This document shows positions 19,646 through 29,696 of a DNA stretch of 64,000 bases, in pieces. Position 1 is the first letter of the stretch; each line of letters opens with the position of its first letter. Origin of the DNA: Tildeniella nuda ZEHNDER 1965/U140 (GTDB taxonomy: Bacteria > Cyanobacteriota > Cyanobacteriia > Leptolyngbyales > Leptolyngbyaceae). The translations under genes and the position numbers were made by a program. The notes beneath the pieces were generated by a model, which saw only the letters and a program-made list of their open reading frames with translations, was not told the origin of the DNA and did not search any database. The stretch covers positions 1-64,000 of the forward strand of contig JAHHIG010000018.1 of assembly GCA_019358895.1 (NCBI GenBank), given 5' to 3'.

Positions 19646-20245
19646 TCAATCCTTACACACTACAGCGTTCGGTTCTAAGAACCAAATTGCATAGCCTTGA
19701 GCAGCTCTGGTGATAACAGCGCCGACCTCTTTGCGCTGCAACCGGGCAGCAAGCATCAGCGCCTGCTGTTGCGTGGTTACCACTTTAAGCAAGCCATAGT
19801 GCTGACCATCAACCAGTACTGCCGCTAGACGTTGCTCTGAATCTGGCAGGCTAATGTGGCACGCTTTATAGTCGTTACGGGATTCAAGAATTTTGCAGGG
19901 CGGTAAATCGATGGCGGTCTGCAAAGGTTGAGACGGCGATCGAGGGCACGAATCGACGTATGCTTCAGGTTCTAACCGCCAAATAGCATACCCTTTCGCT
20001 AACTGGGTAATGACAGCTTCTGTACCTGCCGAGATCAGTCTGTTGCCGATTTCCAGCGATCGCGATCGATCTTGAACGACCTTGACCAGACTGTAGTATT
20101 TGCCCTGCACAATGACGGCTGCCGCCCGGTAATCTTCCCCTGGCAGACAAATATGACACGAACGATACTGGTCACGAGATTCTAGTATTTTAGGAGTCAG
20201 GTCTAACTGATTGACGGGCGATTGAGTGCGAGTTGGGGGTAGCAT
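19646..20245 (-). CDS. Hypothetical protein with two tandem ~75-aa repeats
   Basis: KILESRDQYRSCHICLPGEDYRAAAVIVQGKYYSLVKVV...VITQLAKGYAIWRLEPEA is repeated as KILESRNDYKACHISLPDSEQRLAAVLVDGQHYGLLKVV...VITRAAQGYAIWFLEPNA. Confidence 0.75.
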   Translation of the reverse strand: MLPPTRTQSPVNQLDLTPKILESRDQYRSCHICLPGEDYRAAAVIVQGKYYSLVKVVQDRSRSLEIGNRLISAGTEAVITQLAKGYAIWRLEPEAYVDSCPRSPSQPLQTAIDLPPCKILESRNDYKACHISLPDSEQRLAAVLVDGQHYGLLKVVTTQQQALMLAARLQRKEVGAVITRAAQGYAIWFLEPNAVVCKD

Positions 20246-20438
20246 GAACTGACCTCAAAGAGATGCTCCAGAAGGGTATCGAATCTTAAAAATCTAAAAG
20301 AAACTTAACTGGGTGATTCTATTTTCGCTGCAATCGCTTAGTAACTGAAACCGTGATAACGCGCATTTTCAGCCTTTTGGCGCGGCATAACCTGCGTTTC
20401 ATAGTTCGTCCCTTTCTATGCTCAATGCTTAAATCAAC

Positions 20439-20813
20439 ATGTCTCATCCTTGCCACATTGTCGTTGCAGGCAATCCTGCCATTATTTATGCCAGTCGTAA
20501 TGGTACGCCCGATCGCATTCTGCCCATTCTCAAGCGGTTTCTTGACCGATTTTGGCAAGAGAGGGATTTAGCTGGTGAAGATAGCGAAACGCCTGAGTGT
20601 CTGGTCGCTCAGATTATCGTCCGCTTTGGCTTTGAAATTTGTGAGGATGACTTCTCAAATTTGCGCGTGGGCGTGAGTTACAACCCCAAAGCAGAGTACC
20701 TTTACTGCATCTCGCCTCAGCGCGATGTGAGCGTTTGGGTGGCGGAGACGCGCTATCGCAAAGAGCCAACCCTCGGTCTGGAAGGCTGTCGGCGTTGGGA
20801 GGGTGAGGAGTGA
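20439..20813 (+). CDS. Conserved hypothetical protein
   Basis: Coherent 124-aa ORF (MSHPCHIVVAGNPAIIYASRNGTPDRILPILKRFLDRFW...). Confidence 0.55.
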   Translation: MSHPCHIVVAGNPAIIYASRNGTPDRILPILKRFLDRFWQERDLAGEDSETPECLVAQIIVRFGFEICEDDFSNLRVGVSYNPKAEYLYCISPQRDVSVWVAETRYRKEPTLGLEGCRRWEGEE

Positions 20814-20880
20814 GGAGTGAGGAGGCAGGAGGCAGGAGGTAGGAGGTAGGAGGTAGGAGGCATAAGGGAAGAGGGAGGAG
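20805..20880. repeat. Purine-rich heptamer microsatellite (AGGAGG[C/T])n
   Basis: gaggagtgaggagtgaggaggcaggaggcaggaggtaggaggtaggaggtaggaggc. Confidence 0.85.
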
Positions 20881-20921
20881 GATTTTTGAGTCGCTCTAAC
20901 AAACAGAAACAGCATTCCGTT

Positions 20922-22103
20922 TCAGAGCGTTGCTTGGCAGAATGTCTGGTAGTCGGCTTCAACTTGCCTTGCGTAGGTTTGGGCGTAGTCGAGTAGAGGC
21001 TGATGCCACTCGCTGGTTTGAGCGAAGGCGATGAGGTCGTCTGCGATCGCCGAGCCTTGCCGCCCACCGCTCAACAACTGTCCCCAGGCGATGATTTCTG
21101 CCATCGTTTCGATCCCTTTACGTAGGTGACGGGGTTTGCCATTCCATTGGCTGAGATTAACTTTATCGTCTGTTGGTTGCAGTTCACGCAACACGTAGGC
21201 TTGACTGTCGATTTCTACTGCATCTAAAAGGGCAGGCGGTGACCACTGAACGCGTTTTTGCACGGCGACAATGCGTTCTGCTTGATTCGCCCATTGGGGT
21301 TGTGGGCAGGCGACATAGGGCTGCAAGGCAGATGCAACACCGATCTTTAGATCCAGGAGGTAATTACGATTCGGAGAGCCATCGCCTTCGACTAGCAAAA
21401 TATAGCGCTCAAGCCCTAGACTACCCATACCAGCCACACGATAAGCACCATCAAGCAAGCGAAAGAACTTCGGTTTTTTCTGCTTGGCTATCCAAGTTTC
21501 AAGCAATGCTTCAATTTTGTCGCGCTGTGTTTGGGCGATCGCTTGTACCTTTTCGTTAAGCAATAGTTGGCGCATTTTGCCCACTTTCTTGGTGCGTTTG
21601 TCCAAAAAGTCTTTGCGCTGACGCTGCTTCAGGCTGTCCAGCAGCTCTTTGACTAACCCAGTCGCAGTCTCTCGATTGACCATGCCAACCTGACCTTTCG
21701 CCAAAACACTGGTGTAGGCAGTGAGCGCATTTTGACAGAGCGCCTGTGTATCGGTTGCGTCGATCTTAAGGCTACGACCTGCCACTAAAATCGATGTCAG
21801 AAAGCGGGCTAAATCCCAGGTGCAGGGCGCGAGCACCGCTTCATCAAAATCGTTGATGTCGAAATAGACGAGGCGATCGTTGCCCTTGTAGCTGCCAAAA
21901 TTTTCTAGATGCAGATCGCCACAGATCCAGACGGGCGGAGCCGCGTTCAATGGCGAGTTGACTGGAAAATCTTCGTAGAATAAGTGACACGTACCACGCA
22001 AGAAGGCAAACACATCTTGCCGCATCGTTCGATACTTCAGAGTTAGCAGATCTGGTTTGCGGTTGTGATTAAACTGCTGAATGCGTTCAACGACGGTTGC
22101 CAT
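20922..22103 (-). CDS. DUF2252 family protein
   Basis: MRQDVFAFLRGTCHLFYEDFP, WICGDLHLENFGSY, YFDINDFDEAVLAPCTWDLARF. Confidence 0.88.
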   Translation of the reverse strand: MATVVERIQQFNHNRKPDLLTLKYRTMRQDVFAFLRGTCHLFYEDFPVNSPLNAAPPVWICGDLHLENFGSYKGNDRLVYFDINDFDEAVLAPCTWDLARFLTSILVAGRSLKIDATDTQALCQNALTAYTSVLAKGQVGMVNRETATGLVKELLDSLKQRQRKDFLDKRTKKVGKMRQLLLNEKVQAIAQTQRDKIEALLETWIAKQKKPKFFRLLDGAYRVAGMGSLGLERYILLVEGDGSPNRNYLLDLKIGVASALQPYVACPQPQWANQAERIVAVQKRVQWSPPALLDAVEIDSQAYVLRELQPTDDKVNLSQWNGKPRHLRKGIETMAEIIAWGQLLSGGRQGSAIADDLIAFAQTSEWHQPLLDYAQTYARQVEADYQTFCQATL

Positions 22104-22348
22104 AATTGTCCATAGCCTCTGTGGGATGCCGTGTTATGGCAGTCCTGAATCGTTTGTGAAAAGTATGCAGTGATTTTAACAGTCAGGGGCAGCCGTCAGC
22201 GTTGAAACCTGGTGCTGAGAGCGAAGCCAGCATCACTTTCACAAATCAAACCGGATTGCTGTAGCACTTGAAGCGAAGGCTGAAGGTCATCGCCTGAGAA
22301 TGCTTTAAGACCACTTGAACGTCAATCTAAATTGAGCAAAGTCGAGTC

Positions 22349-22561
22349 ATACCAAATCCAAAAATAGACGCTACAGATCAATCGATCCGCCCTTACCCTT
22401 TTCTTGTATGCCGAAGGCTTTAAGCCCTCTCCCTTTCTTGAATGCCCATCGGGCTATAGGGGCAAGTTTTGCCCTGAAGCAACCGAAACGCCAATCATGT
22501 GCTGCTCAAACTTGTCCTTACGACGTGCAGCCTTTGCAACAAACCCGATTCAAATTGGTAT
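22349..22561. repeat. Candidate element with ATACCAAAT...AATTGGTAT ends and CGCTACAGAT subterminal motif
   Basis: Ends and the CGCTACAGAT motif shared with 45042-45170 and 62406-62527. Confidence 0.4.
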
Positions 22562-22644
22562 CAGGCTGAAAACGGCTTCATTGACAGATTTCCAAGCATC
22601 GCGTCAGAATTGATACAGAATGACGTTTTTAGTAGCTGTTTTGC

Positions 22645-23310
22645 ATGTCACTGGATTTTATTTCTGTAGAGAAAGTTGAAGAAGTTGCACAGCAGTATGG
22701 CTATTGGGCTGTCTTTCTAGGAATCTTTTTAGAAAGCTTAGGGCTACCTGTTCCCGGAGAAACTGTAACCTTAGCAGGCGGCTTCTTAGCTGGTAATGAC
22801 CAGTTGAACTATTGGATGGTGTTAGCTGATGCCGCATCGGGTGCCATTCTGGGTGGAAACGTCGGCTACTGGATTGGCAGACGTGGTGGCTGGTCGCTGT
22901 TGCTGAAAGTTGGGCGCGTTTTTCGCGTTGGTGAAGAGCGTCTGGAATCGCTTAAGCGTCAGTTTAGTGAGAATGCTGCTAGAACCGTCTTTCTGGGTCG
23001 CTTCATCGCACTTCTACGTACATTTGCCAGTCCTTTGGCGGGTATCGTGCAGATGCCTTACCTCACATTCACGGTTTATAACACGCTGGGGGCAATCACC
23101 TGGGCATCAGTGGTCGTGAGTCTTTCGTATTTTGCAGGGCAGTTTGTACCACTGGAGCAAATGGTTGCATGGGCAGGTCAGTTTGCCTTCGTTATGTTGC
23201 TCGTGGCGATCGCCTGGATTATGATTCCACTTTGGCTTGAATCGCGCAAGGCAAAAGAAATTGTGAAACATGAGCCGCAGCCCGACGACCAGCCTGCTAG
23301 TGGTTTGTAA
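22645..23310 (+). CDS. DedA-family membrane protein
   Basis: FLESLGLPVPGETVTLAGGFLAG, GNVGYWIGRRGG, FLGRFIALLRTFASPLAGI. Confidence 0.9.
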   Translation: MSLDFISVEKVEEVAQQYGYWAVFLGIFLESLGLPVPGETVTLAGGFLAGNDQLNYWMVLADAASGAILGGNVGYWIGRRGGWSLLLKVGRVFRVGEERLESLKRQFSENAARTVFLGRFIALLRTFASPLAGIVQMPYLTFTVYNTLGAITWASVVVSLSYFAGQFVPLEQMVAWAGQFAFVMLLVAIAWIMIPLWLESRKAKEIVKHEPQPDDQPASGL

Positions 23311-23448
23311 TGAGTTTGCAGTACGTTTTGACCTGACGGTTAGAGCGGTTGAAGTCAACGCTTGCGGCGATCGCTCGTCTTAAAGCTTGCCAAATCGGTA
23401 CCATTAGCCGTTCAATGGCAGCTATCCTCTTTTTATGGCAGCCTCTGC

Positions 23449-24831
23449 ATGTCTTTTCGTGCCACGATCGCTCAACTCAGCCAGATTCTGAATGTATCAC
23501 CGTTCGCTCATGCCGCTGTCGCTTTAGAAACAGAGGCGATTGGCATTACAACCGATACCCGTTCGCTCCAAGCGGGCGAAGTCTTTTTGGCACTGCGAGG
23601 AGACCGCTTTGATGGTCATGCGTTTGTCGAACAGGCAGCAGCCAAAGGCGCGATCGCAGCGGTTGTTGATCGGCGTTTCCCTTTAACAGATTGGGACGTT
23701 AAGGGCAGCAATCCTCGGTTTCCTCTACTGCAAGTGGCGGATACACTACAGGCTTATCAGGCGATCGCGCACTGGTGGCGGACTCAATTTACCTGCCCTG
23801 TCATTGCGGTAACGGGTTCAGTGGGCAAAACCACGACCAAGGAATTAATTGCAGCCGTGCTCTCCTTGCAGGGAACCGTACTCAAGACGCAGGCAAATTA
23901 CAACAACGAAATTGGTGTGCCTAAAACGCTGCTGGAACTGGGGACAGAACACGCGTTTGCGGTCATTGAGATGGGGATGCGAGGGCAGGGAGAAATCGCG
24001 CTGCTGACTCAGCTTGTTCGCCCTGATCTTGGTGTGATCACCAACGTTGGTACGGCACATATTGAGCGCTTGGGTTCTGAACAGGCGATCGCGCAGGCAA
24101 AATGTGAGCTTTTGGCAAAAATGCCCAGCAGTAGCATCGCCATTCTTAATCAGGATCTACCGCTGTTGATGCAAACCGCAGCGTCCGTCTGGCAAGGCAA
24201 AACCATGACCTATGGCTTGGATGGCGGCGATTTATATGGACACTTGCTTGACCCCGAAACACTGGTAGTCGGCGATTGGACGCTGCCACTCCCTTTACCC
24301 GGACGGCACAACGCCTTGAATTATCTAGCAGCGCTGGCAGTTGCTAACGCACTGAGCATTGACTGGTCGCCACTCATGTCTGGACTAACCGTCAATCTTC
24401 CAGCAGGACGCGCGAAACGATATACCTTACCGGGTGACATTTTGCTGCTAGATGAGACCTACAATGCTGGGTTGGAATCAATGCTGGCATCCCTCAATCT
24501 GCTTGCCCAAACGCCAGGGACGCGCCGGATCGCTGTGCTGGGCACCATGAAGGAACTAGGGGAGCGATCGCCCGAATTTCATCATCAGGTTGGCGTTGCC
24601 GCGCGCACGTTGCAGCTCGATCGCCTGCTCATTTTGGCAGATCCAACCGAAGCCACTGCTATGAAAGCAGGCGCAGCAACACTTGCAGCAGAATGCTTTT
24701 CTAGCCATGCTGCGGTGGTAGAACGGTTACAAACGCTGATGCAACCGGGCGATCGCATCCTCTTTAAAGCTTCGCGGGCGGTTGGGCTAGAGCAGGTTGT
24801 TGATCAGTTGCGCGATCGTCTTGCGCCATAA
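23449..24831 (+). CDS. murF: UDP-N-acetylmuramoyl-tripeptide--D-alanyl-D-alanine ligase
   Basis: TDTRSLQAGEVFLALRG, VTGSVGKTTTKELIAAVL, NYNNEIGVP, DETYNAGLESMLASL. Confidence 0.93.
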   Translation: MSFRATIAQLSQILNVSPFAHAAVALETEAIGITTDTRSLQAGEVFLALRGDRFDGHAFVEQAAAKGAIAAVVDRRFPLTDWDVKGSNPRFPLLQVADTLQAYQAIAHWWRTQFTCPVIAVTGSVGKTTTKELIAAVLSLQGTVLKTQANYNNEIGVPKTLLELGTEHAFAVIEMGMRGQGEIALLTQLVRPDLGVITNVGTAHIERLGSEQAIAQAKCELLAKMPSSSIAILNQDLPLLMQTAASVWQGKTMTYGLDGGDLYGHLLDPETLVVGDWTLPLPLPGRHNALNYLAALAVANALSIDWSPLMSGLTVNLPAGRAKRYTLPGDILLLDETYNAGLESMLASLNLLAQTPGTRRIAVLGTMKELGERSPEFHHQVGVAARTLQLDRLLILADPTEATAMKAGAATLAAECFSSHAAVVERLQTLMQPGDRILFKASRAVGLEQVVDQLRDRLAP

Positions 24832-24834
24832 GCG

Positions 24835-25641
24835 CTAGGTTTTAGACCAGGCAGGATGGGTTAGCAACGAGGCAATCACCCGCACGCCGCGCAGTTGATT
24901 TGAGAGTGGCAGGTGACCCTTGGGTGCCGACAGATCCCACGTGAATCCTTGTGGATAGCGTGTCCACAAGTTCCCTGTACGCCACCCAATTTTTGCCCAA
25001 AGCTGATCCCAATTTTTGCCCGCGCTGAGCCAAATTTCGCGCTGCACCGAGAAGCCAAACTTACCTTCAGAATGAGTTAGCCAGAGCGCATTCAGCGTTT
25101 GCAAATCCGTTACCGGAAATTGAGCGACTTCTGTGAAATAGAGCCACTTACGCTGTACGGCTGCGGTACCAACGACTTCGCACATTTTTTGTAAGGTCAG
25201 CTGATCCGCCACTTGAAACTTTTGTTCCGCCAGTAGTCGTTGTAGGGAACTATAGTCAATGCCTGCTTCGGACTTTAAAGGCACAACACCTTGAGGAAAG
25301 TGGGCTTGGAGAAACGTCTGCGCTGAGGCAGAATCTGAGCTAAAGAGCGTTTGATACGCCATTCCAATGACTGGGAGAGCCGTACTTTCCAGCGGTTGGG
25401 GCGCGAAGTCATCAATGGAGGCAGTGCTGTTTACGGTCTGATAGTGCTCGGCAAGAAATCGCATCAGCGCACCCAATCCAGGCTCGCCAGCAGCGCCCAA
25501 AGCCTGAATGGTTTGCCCCTGATTCTTAGCAGCGGTAGCGCTCAATTGCAGATAGAGAGCGTCTGTAGGGTCAGCACCATCGCTTAAAGACGTAGTCACC
25601 AGGTTGCCAGTTGAATTAGCCATCCTATCCATCAAGTCCAC
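24835..25641 (-). CDS. gun4: GUN4-domain protein (tetrapyrrole biosynthesis regulator type)
   Basis: DYSSLQRLLAEQKFQVADQLT...LWLTHSEGKFGFSVQREIWLSAGK...FTWDLSAPKGHLPL. Confidence 0.85.
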   Translation of the reverse strand: MDLMDRMANSTGNLVTTSLSDGADPTDALYLQLSATAAKNQGQTIQALGAAGEPGLGALMRFLAEHYQTVNSTASIDDFAPQPLESTALPVIGMAYQTLFSSDSASAQTFLQAHFPQGVVPLKSEAGIDYSSLQRLLAEQKFQVADQLTLQKMCEVVGTAAVQRKWLYFTEVAQFPVTDLQTLNALWLTHSEGKFGFSVQREIWLSAGKNWDQLWAKIGWRTGNLWTRYPQGFTWDLSAPKGHLPLSNQLRGVRVIASLLTHPAWSKT

Positions 25642-25997
25642 ATGCTATTGAGAGATGAGCAAGCCATTTAAAGAACAGCGCACTGTGCTCACTCCATTTG
25701 GATAAGCTGGTCTCTGTGCGATCGCGGCGCTGTTACTGATGGAGGCTTGAAGCAAAGTAGAGAGAAGTAAACTAGATTTGCGTTATGCAGTCCACACCAC
25801 TGTGCAAACCAGACGCTAGCCTTCTACGTTAGCAGGTCTGAAGTGTGTTTTTAAAGTCTCAGGCTGCTGCAAAACAAAACCAGATATAGCTGTCGCCATC
25901 AAAGTTGAAACATTGGGATTAAAGGGGTGTGGGGCGAACCCATGTGACTACGGCTACAGAAGAAAAAGCAGACCCCAGCGGCTTAGAGCAACAATGT

Positions 25998-26495
25998 CTA
26001 ATCATCTTGTGCAGCCAGAATCCGCTTTACAATTGCAGAGGTCGAACTGGGTACTTCAATCCGAATCAATTCGACACGACCACCATACGCCTGCACGATC
26101 GCCGCTTCTGGGAGGGTCTCCAGTTGATAATCACCACCCTTGGCGTAAATCTCTGGCTGGAGAGTAGCAATCAATTGACTGGCAGTCGTTTCGGCAAAGA
26201 TGATCACCCCATCGACTGACCTGAGTGCAGCGAGAACCTCGGCTCGTTGCTGTTCGGGCACGATCGGGCGGGACGGTAAGCCCTCAGCTTGGGGTTTGAT
26301 TGCCTGTACTGAGCGATCGCTATTCAAACCCACTACTAGCGCCTGTCCAAGACTTCTCGCAGCCTGTAAATAGCGCACATGCCCCGCGTGGAGGAGGTCA
26401 AAGCAGCCGTTTGTAAACACTAACGGTCGCCAACGTTGAGGATCAGCCGCGATCGACTGCTTCAGTTCATCTAAAGTGTAGAGACCAGAAAACAT
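25998..26495 (-). CDS. rfaE2: RfaE2/HldE-like ADP-heptose (heptose-1-phosphate) adenylyltransferase
   Basis: VFTNGCFDLLHAGHVRYLQAARSLG, LVVGLNSDRSVQAIK. Confidence 0.88.
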   Translation of the reverse strand: MFSGLYTLDELKQSIAADPQRWRPLVFTNGCFDLLHAGHVRYLQAARSLGQALVVGLNSDRSVQAIKPQAEGLPSRPIVPEQQRAEVLAALRSVDGVIIFAETTASQLIATLQPEIYAKGGDYQLETLPEAAIVQAYGGRVELIRIEVPSSTSAIVKRILAAQDD

Positions 26496-26657
26496 AGGAA
26501 CAAGGGATAAGGGATAAAGAGTTTTAAACAATCTTTAGGCTACCGCTTCGCAGAAATAATCTTTAGCCTTAACTTTAGCCTTCTGCCCTCTGCCTTCTAC
26601 CCTCTGCCCTTTACCTTCTGCCCTCTGCCCTCTGCCTTCTCTTCCAGCTTGCAGCCC

Positions 26658-27335
26658 TTAGTCCTCACCCGGTAAGCTCTCTGTCGGCAGCTTATAGCCG
26701 CGCTCAAAAGCAAACCGAACGAGTTGTGAGCGGTTTTCTAACTGTAGCTTGCTGAGAATGTTGCTGAGGTGCGTCTGCACAGTGCGAGGGCTGACAAACA
26801 AGCGATCGCCAATTTGTTTATTGGTAAAGCCTTGAATCACCTCCCAAAACACCTTTTCTTCGGCAGGTGTAAGTGGTAGAGGGTGGGGTGTCACTGGCAC
26901 GTGTCCATTGAGGGCTGCGCTATTGCCTTCCCGCTGCATCAGTAGCACGATTTCGCTGTGGATGCGGCGCGATCGCTCAAGCTGCGATTCAATTTTTGCC
27001 AGTAGCTCTCTCGGCTCAAACGGTTTAATCAGGTAATCGTCAGCGCCGATGGAGTGCCCTTGTACCCGATCGTCTACTTCTCCTTTGCTAGAGAGAAAGA
27101 TAAAGGGTACGAGTTGCCCAGAGCGGGTCGATCGCAAGCGACGACAAAACTCAAACCCATCCATCTCAGGCATCATGACATCCGAAACCACTAAATCTGG
27201 AGGATCTTGTTCAAATAATTTGAGTGCTTCAATGCCTGACGCAACATTCTGCGTCAGATAACCCCGTTTTTCTAGGTAGCGTGTGAGCGCCATCCGTAGG
27301 GTTGCATCATCATCAACTACTAGAACTTTCTTCAT
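26658..27335 (-). CDS. Response regulator, REC + LuxR/NarL-type HTH
   Basis: VLVVDDDATLRMAL, VVSDVMMPEMDG, NKQIGDRLFVSPRTVQTHLSNILSKL. Confidence 0.92.
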   Translation of the reverse strand: MKKVLVVDDDATLRMALTRYLEKRGYLTQNVASGIEALKLFEQDPPDLVVSDVMMPEMDGFEFCRRLRSTRSGQLVPFIFLSSKGEVDDRVQGHSIGADDYLIKPFEPRELLAKIESQLERSRRIHSEIVLLMQREGNSAALNGHVPVTPHPLPLTPAEEKVFWEVIQGFTNKQIGDRLFVSPRTVQTHLSNILSKLQLENRSQLVRFAFERGYKLPTESLPGED

Positions 27336-28074
27336 CTAGATCTCTGCAGCGGTAGTACAAAATACATGTGAGAAGCGCTCCGTGTTTGTTTCAGCACACA
27401 ACCTCCAGGCACAGCGTTGAGAATCATCAGGTAAGGATATCTAGTCTGTTTTTCTAAGATGCGCAATCAGTGAGGGTAGCCATCTTCACACCAATTTGTC
27501 TGCCAACGTGCCCGCCTCTTGTAACTGAAGTAGTATTCCCACTAAGTTAGATGAACTGCCTATAATTATCGGTGCTGAGCAACTTATTCTACTCAATCAC
27601 GCTAAATTGCTGAACTTAATCAGCAATTCCCTCGTTCCTATCTTAGAGTTCCCAGGGATTTCTGCACAAACTAGATGGCAGTATCCGAGTTTATGGAAAA
27701 CATGCAACGGTCGTTAGAGATGCGGCATGATGATCAGCGACTCAAACCAGACAGATGACATCTAGCGATCCTATTTGAATGATGAGAGTGACACTGGTAT
27801 TAGCGGTCAGCGGTCAGCGGTTAGCAAAAAAAAACTGATCGCTAACTGATTCAGTCTTGCTGATAAATGGGTCAGCGATAGAACTGACGATAGTCAATTG
27901 GTGTTTACAGCGATCGATCGCTGTATCGCAGTCAGATGCACTACAAACCTGTTCAGCCATTGGGCTATTCTAACCACAGCAGTACAGCCGAGCGATGCTG
28001 TGAGGGACTCGTTGTTTGGTGATCCGCTCGTTGGCTGATGCTGCGCCGCTACACAAGTACAGGAGTGATTGTCA

Positions 28075-29499
28075 ATGACCTATGAAAAAATTTCGCCCCC
28101 AACGATCGGTACCAAAATCACGTTTCAAAACGGTGAGCCTCAGGTACCAGACAACCCCATCATTCCCTATATTCGTGGAGACGGGACGGGCATCGACCTT
28201 TGGCCCGCCTCTCAGCGTGTTTTTGACGCAGCCGTAGAAAAAGCGTATGGTGGCAAACGCAAGATTAGCTGGTTCAAAGTCTTTGTGGGCGATGAGGCTT
28301 GTGACACCTATGGCACTTATCAGTACTTGCCAGACGATTCGCTGACGGCAATCAGAGAGTACGGTGTAGCAATTAAAGGTCCGTTAACAACCCCGATCGG
28401 TGGTGGCATTCGATCGCTCAACGTGGCGCTGCGTCAGATTTTTGACCTGTATGCTTGTGTCCGTCCCTGCAAATACTATGCGGGCACACCATCCCCACAC
28501 CGCTTTCCAGAAAAGCTGGATGTCATTATTTACCGCGAAAATACTGAAGATATTTATCTGGGCATTGAGTGGAAGCAGGGTAGTGAGATTGCCGATCGCC
28601 TGATCAAGCTTCTCAACGAAGATTTGATTCCCGCTACGCCCGAACATGGCAAGAAACAAATTCCGCTTGACTCTGGCATTGGCATTAAGCCCATTAGCAA
28701 AAAAGGCTCCCAGCGCCTGGTACGCCGTGCCATGAAACACGCTTTGCGTTTGCCCAGGGAAAAGCAAATGGTAACGCTTGTCCACAAAGGCAACATCATG
28801 AAATATACCGAAGGCGCGTTTCGTGATTGGGGCTATGAACTGGTGACGAGCGAGTTTCGCGGTGAATGCGTGACCGAGCGCGAATCCTGGATTTTAGGCA
28901 ACAAGGAACGCAACACAGACATCACGCTGGAAGAAAATGCCCGTCAGATTGATCCGGGCTACGATGCGTTGACGGTTGATAAGAAGGAAAAAATCTGCGC
29001 CGAAGTGCAAGAAGTTTTAGGAACCATTTGGGACTCTCACGGCAGCGGACAGTGGCAAGAGAAAATCATGGTGAACGATCGCATTGCCGATAGCATCTTT
29101 CAGCAAATCCAGACGCGACCCGATGAGTACTCCATCTTGGCAACCATGAACCTGAATGGGGATTACTTATCAGATGCGGCAGCGGCGATCGTTGGTGGGC
29201 TAGGCATGGGTCCCGGAGCTAACATCGGTGACGTATGCGCCATCTTTGAGGCAACCCACGGCACCGCTCCTAAACATGCTGGACTCGATCGCGTTAACCC
29301 CGGTTCTCTCATCCTGTCTGGGGTCATGATGCTGGAATATCTGGGCTGGCAAGAAGCGGCTGACCTGATTACTCAAGGCATCAGTGCGGCGATCGCCAAC
29401 CGTGAAGTCACCTACGACCTCGCCCGCATGATGGAACCGCCCGTAGAGCCGCCGTTGAAGTGTTCGGAGTTTGCTGAGGCGATTATTCAGCACTTTTAA
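28075..29499 (+). CDS. icd: NADP-dependent isocitrate dehydrogenase
   Basis: [66 protein letters not shown]. Confidence 0.95.
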   Translation: MTYEKISPPTIGTKITFQNGEPQVPDNPIIPYIRGDGTGIDLWPASQRVFDAAVEKAYGGKRKISWFKVFVGDEACDTYGTYQYLPDDSLTAIREYGVAIKGPLTTPIGGGIRSLNVALRQIFDLYACVRPCKYYAGTPSPHRFPEKLDVIIYRENTEDIYLGIEWKQGSEIADRLIKLLNEDLIPATPEHGKKQIPLDSGIGIKPISKKGSQRLVRRAMKHALRLPREKQMVTLVHKGNIMKYTEGAFRDWGYELVTSEFRGECVTERESWILGNKERNTDITLEENARQIDPGYDALTVDKKEKICAEVQEVLGTIWDSHGSGQWQEKIMVNDRIADSIFQQIQTRPDEYSILATMNLNGDYLSDAAAAIVGGLGMGPGANIGDVCAIFEATHGTAPKHAGLDRVNPGSLILSGVMMLEYLGWQEAADLITQGISAAIANREVTYDLARMMEPPVEPPLKCSEFAEAIIQHF

Positions 29500-29515
29500 C
29501 GCAAGGGGAGAGGAG

Positions 29516-29573
29516 TAAGGGGGCAAGGGAGGCAGAGGGGCAAGGGAGGCAAAGGGGCAAGGGAGGCAAGAGA
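29516..29573. repeat. Imperfect tandem repeat (GGGGCAAGGGAGGCA[G/A]A)n
   Basis: gggggcaagggaggcagaggggcaagggaggcaaaggggcaagggaggcaag. Confidence 0.8.
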
Positions 29574-29696
29574 AACGTTTTAAGTTTTAAGTGTTAATTC
29601 TGATTTGCTTTCAACTGAGTTTAAGTTTTTAACTCACTTCCCCCTCTCCCCCTGCTTCCTTTGACTCCCTACTCCCCACTCCCGACCCCCGACCCC

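Noticed and set aside
22404-22613. 69-aa ORF as a gene
   Set aside because: It lies within a repeat-like element with no family signature or RBS.
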